Assembly: GCA_035525225.1 (NCBI GenBank)
Contig: DATLFA010000052.1
Location: 1-64,000, forward strand
Source: DATLFA01 sp035525225
Lineage (GTDB): Bacteria; Actinomycetota; Acidimicrobiia; Acidimicrobiales; WLNW01
Direction of reading: 5' to 3'
DNA length: 64,000 nucleotides
The notes under the pieces were generated by a model. That model did no database searches. It saw only the letters and a program-made list of their open reading frames with translations, and was not told the DNA's origin. Below are positions 37,209 through 45,580 of this stretch, in pieces. Both the position numbers and the translations under genes were made by a program. Each line of letters opens with the position of its first letter. Within the stretch, counting starts at the first letter, position 1.

Positions 37209-37832
37209 GTGAGTCCAGAGCACGCCTCTACCGTCGAGAGACCCGGACTCGGGATTTTCACCATCCCGAACGCGGTCACGTTGGCACGCCTGGCTTGTCT
37301 GCCGCTGTTCCTGTACCTCCTCTTCGGCCGGAACGACCGCAGTTCCGCGGCGTGGCTGCTGGCCGCGATCGGTGCCACCGACTGGCTCGACGGCTACCTC
37401 GCCCGCCGGCTCCATCAAGTGTCGACCTTCGGCAAGGTGCTCGATCCGACCGCGGATCGCCTCGTGTTCCTCGTCGGCGCGGTGGCGCTTCTGATCGACG
37501 GCTCCGTGCCCAAATGGTTCGCCATCGCCACGCTGGTGCGTGAAGGTTTCGTCGCGATCGTCGCACTGGCGCTGGCCGCGGCGGGTGCCCGACGCATCGA
37601 CGTCACCTACGTCGGCAAGTGCGCCACGCTCGGCTTGCTGATGGCGTACCCCTTGTTCCTCGCCGGTGAGAGCGACATCTTCTTCCATGGTCCGGGCCGC
37701 GTCGCGGCGTGGCTCATCGGGGTGCCGAGCCTGCTGCTCAGTTACTACGCCGCCGCGGGATACGCGCCGTTGGCCCGGGCGGCGCTCGACAGCCGCCGGG
37801 ATCAAACGGCCCGGTCCCACGGAGCAGTTTGA
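37209..37832 (+). CDS. CDP-alcohol phosphatidyltransferase (PgsA/PIS-like)
   Basis: A 207-residue integral membrane enzyme transferring a phosphatidyl group from CDP-diacylglycerol to an alcohol. The CDP-alcohol motif D-x2-D-G-x2-A-R-x8-G-x3-D-x3-D is complete from D58 to D83 (DWLDGYLAR followed by FGKVLDPTADR). About six hydrophobic helices are predicted by eye. The alcohol could be glycerol phosphate or inositol phosphate; actinobacteria have several paralogues, so the symbol is left empty. It is separated by 18 bases from gcvH, so cotranscription is likely. Confidence 0.88.
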   Translation: MSPEHASTVERPGLGIFTIPNAVTLARLACLPLFLYLLFGRNDRSSAAWLLAAIGATDWLDGYLARRLHQVSTFGKVLDPTADRLVFLVGAVALLIDGSVPKWFAIATLVREGFVAIVALALAAAGARRIDVTYVGKCATLGLLMAYPLFLAGESDIFFHGPGRVAAWLIGVPSLLLSYYAAAGYAPLARAALDSRRDQTARSHGAV

Positions 37833-37850
37833 TCTTGTAGCGTTTGGTTC

Positions 37851-38234
37851 ATGAACGTCCCGGCGGAGCTGCGCTATTCGAAGGACCACGAGTGGGCTCG
37901 GCTCGAGTCCGGGGGCCGGATTCGGGTGGGCATCACCGACTACGCCCAAGATGCCTTGGGCGATGTGGTGTTCGTCGAGTTACCCGCGACCGGCACCGTG
38001 CTGGCGTCAGGCGACACCTTCGGCGAAGTCGAATCCACCAAGTCGGTGTCGGACCTCTACGCGCCCATTTCGGGCATCGTCGTGGAGGTCAACGACATGT
38101 TGACGGATTCGCCCGAGAAGCTCAACGAAGACCCCTATGGTGAAGGCTGGATCTGTCTCATCGAACCCGACGATCCAGTTCAGTTCGATCTTCTGCTCGA
38201 CGCGAGCGCATACTCTGCGTTGATCGAGTCCTGA
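37851..38234 (+). CDS. gcvH: glycine cleavage system H protein
   Basis: A 127-residue lipoyl carrier of the glycine cleavage system, shuttling the aminomethyl group between the P and T proteins. The lipoylated lysine is K64 in VESTKSVSD. YSKDHEWARL at the start and GVGITDYAQD (here RVGITDYAQDALGDVV) are characteristic. It heads the conserved actinobacterial block with the FHA protein, FtsR-like MerR, bifunctional nuclease and second MerR, and gcvT lies 2.6 kb downstream. The P protein is not in the window. Confidence 0.97.
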   Translation: MNVPAELRYSKDHEWARLESGGRIRVGITDYAQDALGDVVFVELPATGTVLASGDTFGEVESTKSVSDLYAPISGIVVEVNDMLTDSPEKLNEDPYGEGWICLIEPDDPVQFDLLLDASAYSALIES

Positions 38235-38243
38235 GGAGCGAGC

Positions 38244-38726
38244 GTGAGTGCCGTCTGTGGAGCGTGTGGGACGGCCAATGACGCGCTTGCGCGCGCCTGC
38301 TCCGAATGTGGGGCGGCTCTCACTGCCGAGGACGCCGACACGGCGACGCTGAGCCTCGACATCATCAACGCCGCTGCCGTCGAGGTCGCCGTCGATCGGG
38401 CACAGTTCCCGCCCGAGACCGGCCTCCTCATCATCACGAGGGGCCCCAAGGGGGGCTCCCGTTATGCGCTCGACGGCTCGGTGATCACTGCGGGGCGCGA
38501 TACGCGCAGCGACATCTTCCTCGACGACGTCACCGTGTCACGCCGGCACGCAGAGATCTATCGCCGCGGCCCCAAATACTTCGTGCGCGACACCGGTTCG
38601 CTCAATGGCACGTACGTGAACCGCAAGCAGATCGACGATGTCGAATTGCACGATGGCGATGAACTGCAGATCGGCATGTTCAAGCTAGCGTTCTTCCATG
38701 GAACGCGCCGCCAGGCGACCGGTTGA
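38244..38726 (+). CDS. zinc-ribbon and FHA domain protein (GarA/OdhI-like)
   Basis: A 160-residue signalling protein. A zinc ribbon lies at the N-terminus (C5, C8, C19, C22), then an acidic linker with TATLS, then an FHA domain (about 58-150) with the phosphothreonine-binding marks GRDTRSD, VSRRHAEI and SLNGTYVN. GarA/OdhI proteins regulate 2-oxoglutarate dehydrogenase when a linker threonine is phosphorylated by a Ser/Thr kinase. Here the classic ETTS motif is replaced by DADTATLS, so regulation may differ. It starts at a GTG nine bases after gcvH and its 3' end is close to the MerR gene. Confidence 0.92.
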   Translation: MSAVCGACGTANDALARACSECGAALTAEDADTATLSLDIINAAAVEVAVDRAQFPPETGLLIITRGPKGGSRYALDGSVITAGRDTRSDIFLDDVTVSRRHAEIYRRGPKYFVRDTGSLNGTYVNRKQIDDVELHDGDELQIGMFKLAFFHGTRRQATG

Positions 38727-38739
38727 TGAGCCCCACGTT

Positions 38740-39630
38740 GTGAACGCCGAGACCCCGCGACTGCTGTCGGTCCCCGAAACAGTGACGGAACGCGGCCATC
38801 GGTCGATCGGTGAGGTCCTCGCGCTCCTCAAAGAGGAATTCGCCGACGTCACGATCTCCAAGATCCGCTTCCTCGAGGCGCAAGGTCTCATCGATCCCGA
38901 ACGGACACCTTCGGGCTACCGGCGCTTCTATCTCCATGACGTTGCCCGCCTGCGTTGGGTACTCCGCCAGCAGCGCGAAAACTTCCTGCCGCTCAAAGTG
39001 ATCAAGGAACGCCTACAAGAGATGTCGGACGACGATGTCGCCACCGATCTCGAGTCGACGACGTCGAACTCGCCCCGCGTCGTGCTCCCCGAACCAACGC
39101 TGTTCGCCGATCGCACTGCCGCGGGGTCGAGCACCGATGATGGCGCCAAGGCCACGGGTACCGCGGCGGCACGCGCGTCGTCCAAGCCCGATCGGGCACG
39201 TGCGTCGCGTCCCAAGCCGGCGCGCAAGCGCGCCGACCGCGACCTCGCCGAGAAACACGCGCCGATGGTCGCCGCCGAACTCGCCCGCAGCCTCGATCTC
39301 CCCGAGGCCTTCGTCGTCGAGTTGGAGCGCTACGGGCTGATCACCGGCAGCCTCGTCGGCAACGACATGTTTTTCGACGGCGACGCCGTCCAGGTGACTC
39401 GAGTCGCGGCCGCGTTCGCGAGCTTCGGCATCGATGCCCGACATCTGCGTATGTACAAGATGTCCGTCGAACGCGAGATGAGTGTGTTCGAACAGGTACT
39501 GGTGCCTCTCATGCGCGATCGCGACCCGCAGCGGGCGCACCAAGTCGAGGTCACCTTGCACGAGCTCATCCAACTGGGCGACGAGCTGCGCGATGTGCTG
39601 CTCGCACGGGCCAGCCGCTCGTTTCACTGA
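38740..39630 (+). CDS. ftsR: MerR family transcriptional regulator, FtsR-like
   Basis: A 296-residue regulator. The N-terminal winged helix-turn-helix reads RSIGEVLALLKEEFADVTIS followed by KIRFLEAQGLIDPERTPSGY and ends in RFYLHDVARL. Then comes a low-complexity linker rich in alanine, arginine and lysine (about 110-175) and a C-terminal helical domain (EKHAPMVAAELARSLDLPEA onwards). This arrangement and position, after an FHA gene and before the bifunctional nuclease, match FtsR, an activator of ftsZ in actinobacteria. A start ATG at 38698 inside the FHA gene is possible; the GTG at 38740 is preferred because the extension has no family likeness. Confidence 0.85.
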   Translation: MNAETPRLLSVPETVTERGHRSIGEVLALLKEEFADVTISKIRFLEAQGLIDPERTPSGYRRFYLHDVARLRWVLRQQRENFLPLKVIKERLQEMSDDDVATDLESTTSNSPRVVLPEPTLFADRTAAGSSTDDGAKATGTAAARASSKPDRARASRPKPARKRADRDLAEKHAPMVAAELARSLDLPEAFVVELERYGLITGSLVGNDMFFDGDAVQVTRVAAAFASFGIDARHLRMYKMSVEREMSVFEQVLVPLMRDRDPQRAHQVEVTLHELIQLGDELRDVLLARASRSFH

Positions 39631-39686
39631 TCGGCCTGCCCAGATCCCCTGACGCTCTCCGACGTCGCTGGGGTAGTGTCAGATCC

Positions 39687-40178
39687 ATGATCGAGATGGA
39701 GCTGCTCGATGTGCGGGTGGAGCCACCCCACAACGTGCCGGTCGTTTTGCTGAGAGAGCCGGGCACCGGCCGCATCCTCCCGATCTACATCGGCGCGAGC
39801 GAAGCAACCGCGATTGCGTTAGCCATGCAACATCACGAAACACCCCGTCCGATGACCCATGACCTCTTCCGCAACGTGCTCGACGAACTCGGGGTCAGCC
39901 TCGAGCGCGTCGTCGTGACCGAGCTCCAGGACAAAACGTTCTACGCCGAGTTGCACCTGGCCAGCTCGGGCAAGGACAAGAGCGTCGTGGTGGTGTCGAG
40001 TCGCCCGTCCGACGCGATCGCGCTGGCCGTGCGGGTGGCCGCCCCGATCTTTGCCGCTGAGCAGGTCCTCGACGAGGCGGGCGTGATCCTCGACGACGGC
40101 GACGACGACAACCAGGACCAGATGGTCGAGCAGTTCCGCGAGTTCATCGAACAGGTCAACCCCGAAGACTTCGTCTGA
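39687..40178 (+). CDS. bifunctional nuclease family protein (DUF151)
   Basis: A 163-residue protein of the BFN/DUF151 family. Conserved blocks are VVLLREPGTGRILPIYIG, EATAIALAMQ and SSRPSDAIALAVR near residue 112. Plant relatives have RNase and DNase activity; the bacterial role is not established. The C-terminal tail is acidic (DDGDDDNQDQMVEQF). It is embedded between the two MerR genes, the standard actinobacterial order. The ATG at 39687 is 56 bases after the ftsR stop. Confidence 0.92.
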   Translation: MIEMELLDVRVEPPHNVPVVLLREPGTGRILPIYIGASEATAIALAMQHHETPRPMTHDLFRNVLDELGVSLERVVVTELQDKTFYAELHLASSGKDKSVVVVSSRPSDAIALAVRVAAPIFAAEQVLDEAGVILDDGDDDNQDQMVEQFREFIEQVNPEDFV

Positions 40179-40323
40179 CTTCTGGGGTCTGATTGCTGGC
40201 CGACGGACCGCGTAGCGCGCGAAGGTGGCCACGCTATGTTGACGTCGCGGGACGAGCTGTCCTAACCTGCCTACATCGACGTAATTCCCCTCGTGTGATA
40301 CGTCCCTACGCGGAGGCCACTCC

Positions 40324-40797
40324 ATGGCGACTAACGGCAGCGACGACACCACTGGCTACAGCGGCAAAGCGGCCGCCGCGATCGTCGGAATCACGTACCG
40401 CCAACTCGACTATTGGGCGCGCACCGATCTCGTGCGACCGTCGTTGGCCGATGCGCAGGGCAGTGGTTCTCGTCGCAGCTATTCCTATCGGGATCTTCTC
40501 GAGCTCAAGGCCATCAAGAACCTGCTCGATGCCGGCATCAAACTCGAGTCGGTGCGCGACGCCTTCGGCTACCTGCGCGATCACCTCGGCGAGGATGTCA
40601 CCACGGTCAACCTCGTCATCAGCGGCAACCGCTCGGTCCTGGTGCACACCGGTGAAGAGCTCATCGACTTGTTGAAACGCGGCCAGGGTGTGCTCAACAT
40701 CTTGCCGCTGGGCACGGTCAAAGATGAGGTCGATGCCGCCATCATCGATCTCTATCCCGCGACGACCACCGCCCCCACGGCCGCGCGCGCGAACTAG
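40324..40797 (+). CDS. MerR family transcriptional regulator
   Basis: A 157-residue regulator with an N-terminal HTH (YSGKAAAAIVGITYRQLDYW followed by ARTDLVRPS and RSYSYRDLLELKAIKNLLDA) and a C-terminal part ending KRGQGVLNILPLGTVKDEVD. The ATG at 40324 has GGAGG eight bases upstream. The 145-base gap before it holds no gene. Such a second MerR, following the bifunctional nuclease, is conserved in actinobacteria; its targets are not shown by the sequence. It lies 47 bases before gcvT. Confidence 0.9.
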   Translation: MATNGSDDTTGYSGKAAAAIVGITYRQLDYWARTDLVRPSLADAQGSGSRRSYSYRDLLELKAIKNLLDAGIKLESVRDAFGYLRDHLGEDVTTVNLVISGNRSVLVHTGEELIDLLKRGQGVLNILPLGTVKDEVDAAIIDLYPATTTAPTAARAN

Positions 40798-40844
40798 CGC
40801 GCCGAACTTCGTCACCACCTCGCAGCGGTGGCTACCATCGCTCG

Positions 40845-41915
40845 ATGCTGAAACATTCGCCACTCGACGCGCACCATCGGGCGCTCGGCGCGAAATTGGT
40901 CCCGTTCGGCGGATGGGACATGCCGTTGCAGTACGAAACCGGCACGTTGGCCGAGCATCGTGCATGCCGCAGCGATGCGGTGGTCTTCGACGTCAGCCAC
41001 CTGGGCACCGTGCGTGTTCGCGGCGTGGGTGCGTTCGACATGTTGCAGGCAACATTCACGAACGACTTGGGCAAGATCGCCCCGGGACGCGCGCAATACA
41101 CCCACTTGCTCGACGCGCGGAACGCGTCGGTGATCGACGACATCATCGTGTGGTGGATCGACGAATCGACCTTCGACGTCATGCCCAACGCGTCGAATAC
41201 CGATCGAGTCACCGGCGCGCTCGCCGAAGTGCACGCGGACGGCGTCGAGATCGACGATGTCACCGGCTCGCGTGCCATCGTCGCCATCCAAGGGCCGCGC
41301 GCGCGAGAGAAATTGCGGCGAGTGAGCGCCGCCGCGGCAGAGATCGGCCGATTCCGAGTCGGCACGGTGCGCTGGCACGACGTCGCGGTCACGGTCGCGG
41401 GTACGGGCTACACGGGCGAGGACGGCGTCGAATGCGCGGTACCGGTATCGATCGCCGGCGCGTTCTGGGATGCCGTGCTCGCGGCCGGGGTGCTGCCCGC
41501 CGGTCTGGGCGCGCGCGACACGCTGCGCCTCGAGGCCGGCCTGCCCTTGCACGGCCACGAGCTCGGTGACGGCATCACCACCCTCGAGGCGAATCTGGGT
41601 TGGGTCGTCAGCTGGACCAAAGGGCCGTTTCGGGGGCGCGACGCGCTCGAGCGGCAGCGAACCGGCGGGGTCGCACGCGTGCTACGGGGACTACTCCTCG
41701 ACGGCCGGCGCCCCCCTCGCAGCGGTCAATCGGTGCGCCGTGAGGACGAGGAGGTCGGTGTCATCACGAGCGGCAACTTCTCGCCGATGCTCGAGCAAGG
41801 AATTGCGCTCGCGTTCCTCCTCCCCGACGTCGCGGTCGGCGAAGCACTCACGATCGATGTGCGGGGCACGCTGATCCCGGCGACCGTCGTCGATCCGCCG
41901 TTCTACCGTCGCTGA
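40845..41915 (+). CDS. gcvT: glycine cleavage system T protein (aminomethyltransferase)
   Basis: A 356-residue aminomethyltransferase that moves the one-carbon unit from the H-protein lipoyl arm to tetrahydrofolate. Family blocks are KLVPFGGWDMPLQYETGTLA at the start, FDVSHLGTVRVRG, TGYTGEDGVE and GARDTLRLEAGLPLHG, with folate-contact residues in the usual places. The N-terminal DAHHRALGAK is typical of bacterial GcvT. The MS motif usually written DVSHMG is here DVSHLG. Its partner gcvH is 2.6 kb upstream, and gcvP is absent from the window. Confidence 0.94.
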   Translation: MLKHSPLDAHHRALGAKLVPFGGWDMPLQYETGTLAEHRACRSDAVVFDVSHLGTVRVRGVGAFDMLQATFTNDLGKIAPGRAQYTHLLDARNASVIDDIIVWWIDESTFDVMPNASNTDRVTGALAEVHADGVEIDDVTGSRAIVAIQGPRAREKLRRVSAAAAEIGRFRVGTVRWHDVAVTVAGTGYTGEDGVECAVPVSIAGAFWDAVLAAGVLPAGLGARDTLRLEAGLPLHGHELGDGITTLEANLGWVVSWTKGPFRGRDALERQRTGGVARVLRGLLLDGRRPPRSGQSVRREDEEVGVITSGNFSPMLEQGIALAFLLPDVAVGEALTIDVRGTLIPATVVDPPFYRR

Positions 41916-42031
41916 GCGTGGCCGGACGCGCGCTCTCGACGTTCTCCCCGCTGGCGGGATGAGATGCGCCGGCCCGGTTGTTTCACCCTCCGAGGGCGCG
42001 GGTACGACCCCGTCACAGGAGGCCCAACGCC

Positions 42032-42217
42032 ATGAACTCGACCACGATCGTCAAAGATCTCGCAGCGGCCTCGGCAGCCGAGCGGATGTGTCAGTCTCGT
42101 GCCCGAAGCCTGCTCGCCCAGGCCGATCGCCTGCCGACCCCGCTGGCGTCGGCCTACCGCCGCAGGGCCCAGGAGCTAGAGCTAGAGGCCTATCTGCTCC
42201 ACCAAACCGCGGCGTAG
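42032..42217 (+). CDS. small hypothetical protein
   Basis: A 61-residue, alanine- and arginine-rich, probably all-helical protein (MNSTTIVKDLAAASAAERM, then LASAYRRRAQELELEAYL). The ATG has AGGAGG nine bases upstream, which is why this short frame is considered real. It has no signal peptide, cysteine motif or known domain. It sits between gcvT and the M15 peptidase gene. Confidence 0.6.
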   Translation: MNSTTIVKDLAAASAAERMCQSRARSLLAQADRLPTPLASAYRRRAQELELEAYLLHQTAA

Positions 42218-42243
42218 CGGCCGCGGCCCGGCACACTTGAGGC

Positions 42244-43017
42244 GTGCGTCGCCTCGTCCCTGTGATCTTGTGTGCGGCGTTGGCGTGTGGCGCCGACGAT
42301 GCGCCGTCAACCGCGGGAGAGTCGTTCCATGAGGCCGCCGCGGCAGCGATCGACTCGGCTCCCGCGACGACGCGCGACCCGCCGGCCCCGACGACCACGG
42401 TGCCGGCGACGAGCACGGCGCCCACGACCACGATGGCACCAACCACGACAGTGGCGAAGTTCACGTCCTCGATCGGTGAAATCGATCCCGGCCGGTTGCG
42501 CTACTCCTGGCGGCCCGGTTGTCCGCTGTCGCCGCGTGATCTGCGGCTGTTGACGCTCGCCTTCTGGGGCTTCGACGACCGCGTCCACCAAGGCGAGCTC
42601 GTCGTAAATGCGCGTCACGCGGACGCAATCGTGTCCGTGTTCGAGCAGCTCTTCGCGGTTCGCTTCCCGATCGAGCGCATGGAACTGGTCGACGTCTACG
42701 AGGGCAACGACGACCGTTCGATGGTGGCCAACAACACCAGTGCCTTCAACTGTCGCGAGGTCGCCGGCCGTCCGGGCGTGTTGTCGCAGCACGCGTTGGG
42801 CACTGCGATCGATGTGAATCCGCTCATCAACCCGTGGGTACGTTCCGGCAAGGTCGATCCGCCCGAAGGCGCGCAGTACGCAGACCGCAGCAAAGCCTGG
42901 AAAGGGGCGATCTATGCGGGTGATGTCGTCGTGCGGGCGTTCGCCTCGATCGGATGGGGATGGGGCGGCTACTGGCCCGGCTCGTACGACTATCAGCACT
43001 TCGCCGCGGGCGGGTAA
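42244..43017 (+). CDS. M15 family peptidase (D-alanyl-D-alanine carboxypeptidase-like) lipoprotein
   Basis: A 257-residue exported protein. The short signal peptide VRRLVPVILCAALAC ends in a lipobox-like LAC before GADD. A threonine/proline-rich linker (about 40-75) leads to a VanY/M15-type zinc peptidase domain. The zinc-binding block SQHALGTAIDVNPLINP places H183 and D189, and the C-terminal YDYQHF provides the third ligand H252. Such enzymes trim the D-Ala or L-Ala-D-Glu bonds of peptidoglycan. It starts at a GTG at 42244. Confidence 0.85.
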   Translation: MRRLVPVILCAALACGADDAPSTAGESFHEAAAAAIDSAPATTRDPPAPTTTVPATSTAPTTTMAPTTTVAKFTSSIGEIDPGRLRYSWRPGCPLSPRDLRLLTLAFWGFDDRVHQGELVVNARHADAIVSVFEQLFAVRFPIERMELVDVYEGNDDRSMVANNTSAFNCREVAGRPGVLSQHALGTAIDVNPLINPWVRSGKVDPPEGAQYADRSKAWKGAIYAGDVVVRAFASIGWGWGGYWPGSYDYQHFAAGG

Positions 43018-43122
43018 ATCGACGAAAGCGCTCACGACAGCATGCACAGGTGACGATAGTTTGAGGCTGCGCTCGCTTCGGAAACCACGCTGGCGCCGCG
43101 GACCTTAGGAGTTACCGAGCAA

Positions 43123-43968
43123 ATGGACAGTGCATCAGGCGGCCGGCGGTTCCCCGACAGAGTTCGTTTGCTGCTGCGATTGCGGAGCGATCGCACATTT
43201 CCCAAGCCTGATCCCAAGGTCTTGGTCAGGCAGCTTCGCGTCGCTTTGACCCCGCGCAACGGGATGCTCAAGGCGAAGCTGGCAAACGGAGCCGTCGTCT
43301 ATGGCATGAACCGTGCCGGTTTCGGCGGACGCGCGGTGTACGTCTATGGCGACCGGTATGAGCCGGAGTTCCAGCATCTCGATCAGTTCTTGGACGACAC
43401 CGGCGTGTTCATCGAAGTCGGCGCCAACACAGGCAAGCACTCGATCAAGGTTGCCAAACACTATGACGCGGACGGTGTGGTCATCGCCATCGAGCCGAAT
43501 CCCGAGGTCCTGTCGATATTGCATCGCAGCGTTCGGGCGAACGGGTTCCACAATGTGCGATTACGCAATTTCTGCGTCGGCGACCGCAAGTCGTCGGACT
43601 TGATGTGGATGAACAATCGCATGCCGGTCATGTTCGCGCTGACGAAGAACGACGATGAGGCCGAGGCTTTTTCGACGCTCACATTGACGCTCGACGAGTT
43701 GTTCGCGTGGGAAGACCTGGATCGGCTCGACTTCCTGAAGATCTGCGCCGAGGGCTCGGAGGGACAGGTGCTGGCCGGCGCTCGAGAAACGATCACGAAG
43801 CATCGGCCGATCATCCAAGTCGAGGACCTGAGGGCGGATCCGCTCGTCGAGCACCCCGACTACACGTGTTTCAAAGCGGGGTCGGGCAGCATCAGTAAGG
43901 TCTGGATTCCGAACGAGCACCCCAAGCTGGCTGTGGCCAAGCAACTCGGGTGGAGTGTCGTCCCCTAG
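43123..43968 (+). CDS. FkbM family methyltransferase
   Basis: A 281-residue SAM-dependent methyltransferase. Motif I is FIEVGANTGKHS (96-107); DFLKICAEGSEGQVLAGA is the acidic-loop and post-motif segment of the family, with K-x-C where D-V-E/K is more usual. The N-terminal 95 residues are nearly the same in pattern as the partial gene at the left edge of the window (shared KAKLANG, GFGGR, YGD and EPEF blocks), so the two are paralogues with the same accessory domain. It stands in a region without other glycan genes, convergent with the SDR gene one base away. Confidence 0.88.
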   Translation: MDSASGGRRFPDRVRLLLRLRSDRTFPKPDPKVLVRQLRVALTPRNGMLKAKLANGAVVYGMNRAGFGGRAVYVYGDRYEPEFQHLDQFLDDTGVFIEVGANTGKHSIKVAKHYDADGVVIAIEPNPEVLSILHRSVRANGFHNVRLRNFCVGDRKSSDLMWMNNRMPVMFALTKNDDEAEAFSTLTLTLDELFAWEDLDRLDFLKICAEGSEGQVLAGARETITKHRPIIQVEDLRADPLVEHPDYTCFKAGSGSISKVWIPNEHPKLAVAKQLGWSVVP

Positions 43969-43969
43969 G

Positions 43970-44899
43970 TCACTGGCCCAAGGTCGTGGAACCAAGGGCG
44001 CCGATAGCCGGCCCGTAGTAGGTGACTTCGTGTTCGCCGGTGCGGGGGAGCACGAGTGGCTCGATGGCCATGACGTCGTCGAAGTGCTCGAGAAAAGCTT
44101 CGGGCGTGGGTTCGGGCGTATGCCAACCCGGCCCGACGCCGAGCACGACGCGGGCGACGCGACCGCCACCGACGCTGAATGTCTCGCCGGTGCACGGCGC
44201 AGCGTCGTGGGCGAGGAGTGCGACGAGTGGCGACACTTTGTGCGGAGGGAAGTTGCGTTCGATCCACGTGCGGAAGTCGTCGTCGGGTATCTGAGCGGTC
44301 ATGCGGCTGTACGCAACGGGCATGATGGCGTTGACCTTGATGCCCTGCTCGCGGCCCTCCGACGAGAGCGAACGGGCCAGGCCGAACACGCCCGCCTTGG
44401 CTGAAACATAGGGTGCCGATGCGGTACCGAATACCGACCCCGACGAAGTGAGTACCACGCGTCCGTAGCGCTGCGCCGTCATGTGCGGCCACGCCGGTTG
44501 CACCACGTTGAACGCGCCCATGAGGTGGGTGTCGACCATGCGCTCGACCGACTCGGACGGGATCTCGCCGAAGCGCCCGCCACCGGAGATCCCGGCGTTC
44601 GCGACGACGATGTCGACGCGCCCGTACGCATCGAGCGCGGTGCGCACGATCGCGATGCCCGCCGCCGCGCTGATGACCGAGTCATAGGACGCAACTGCTT
44701 CGCCCCCACTTGCCCGGATGTCGGCAACGACGGCGTCGGCGGGCTCGATGCTCGACCCCGTGCCATGCGTGTTGCCGCCATAGTCGTTGACGACGACGCG
44801 TGCGCCGCGCGCGGCCAGCAGCTTGGCGTGAGCGGCGCCCAAACCACCGCCGGCTCCGGTCACGATGGCGACTTGTCCGTCGAAGCGCAGTTGGTCCAT
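43970..44899 (-). CDS. short-chain dehydrogenase/reductase (MFE-2-like)
   Basis: A 309-residue NAD(P)-dependent SDR of the kind found in multifunctional beta-oxidation enzymes. The cofactor motif is TGAGGGLGAAHA (T-G-x3-G-x-G), NAGISGGGRF lies near residue 95, and the catalytic pair is in SSGSVFGTASAPYVSAKAG (S, Y and K). It carries a C-terminal extension beyond the basic SDR length. Three possible starts lie close together (TTG 44914, ATG 44911, ATG 44899); 44899 is chosen because GGAG lies six bases before it. It is divergent from the SnoaL-like gene at 44933. Confidence 0.88.
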   Translation of the reverse strand: MDQLRFDGQVAIVTGAGGGLGAAHAKLLAARGARVVVNDYGGNTHGTGSSIEPADAVVADIRASGGEAVASYDSVISAAAGIAIVRTALDAYGRVDIVVANAGISGGGRFGEIPSESVERMVDTHLMGAFNVVQPAWPHMTAQRYGRVVLTSSGSVFGTASAPYVSAKAGVFGLARSLSSEGREQGIKVNAIMPVAYSRMTAQIPDDDFRTWIERNFPPHKVSPLVALLAHDAAPCTGETFSVGGGRVARVVLGVGPGWHTPEPTPEAFLEHFDDVMAIEPLVLPRTGEHEVTYYGPAIGALGSTTLGQ

Positions 44900-44932
44900 G
44901 TTCGACTCCATCAAGCGGCTACGTTTCGCGCC

Positions 44933-45580
44933 ATGACCGATGCCAAAAAGAATGCGACTGGCGAGACCCTTGCCGCGACACTAGATCGCCTGACGTCACT
45001 CGACGAGATCCGCCAGTTGGTCGCCAAGTACTGCCTTGCCCTCGATATGCGGGCCCTCGATGCGATGGTGGGCCTGTTCCCCGAAGATGTCCGTGTGGGC
45101 AGGGGCCTGAAGGGTCGCAAAGAGCTGCGGCGTTGGTTCGATGCGACATTGCGTGATCAATTCGACGGCACCGCACACGTGACGGGCAATCACATCATCG
45201 AGTTCGACGATCCCGACCACGCTCGGGGCATCGTCTATTCGCGCAACGAGCACGAGACCGGGCGCGAGTGGGTGATCATGACGATGATGTACTGGGATCG
45301 ATACGAGCGCATCGATGGCCGTTGGTACTTTCGCCGGCGCGTGCCGCTCTACTGGTACGCGACCGACCTCAACCAGCCGCCGATAGGGAGACGCAAGATG
45401 CGCTGGCCCGGCCGCGAGCCTTACGACGGCGGATGGGAGCAGTTCTGGCCGTCGTGGAGCGAATTCTGGGATCGAGCCGTCGACCTCGACGCCGACGTCG
45501 CTCCTCCGGCACCCATCGACGGGTTCCTCGACAGTCTTCGCCGTGGCGAGCCCGACGACCTCAGTGTGCGGGTGCGTTAA
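44933..45580 (+). CDS. SnoaL-like/NTF2-fold protein
   Basis: A 215-residue protein whose first approximately 140 residues are an NTF2-like cone: LTSLDEIRQLVAKYCLALD, then VGLFPEDV and HVTGNHIIEFDD, ending WYFRRRVPLYWYATD. The long C-terminal tail is rich in W and P (PSWSEFWDRAVDLDAD). Members bind or isomerise steroid-like or polyketide-like molecules. Its four-base overlap with the convergent LLM gene and its position opposite an SDR suggest a shared degradative setting. The ATG at 44933 is preferred over upstream frames. Confidence 0.8.
   Translation: MTDAKKNATGETLAATLDRLTSLDEIRQLVAKYCLALDMRALDAMVGLFPEDVRVGRGLKGRKELRRWFDATLRDQFDGTAHVTGNHIIEFDDPDHARGIVYSRNEHETGREWVIMTMMYWDRYERIDGRWYFRRRVPLYWYATDLNQPPIGRRKMRWPGREPYDGGWEQFWPSWSEFWDRAVDLDADVAPPAPIDGFLDSLRRGEPDDLSVRVR

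Noticed and set aside
42244..42300. M15 peptidase as a plain secreted rather than lipidated protein
   Set aside because: The LAC-G boundary after a hydrophobic stretch fits a lipobox, although the signal is short; lipoprotein is preferred but not certain.
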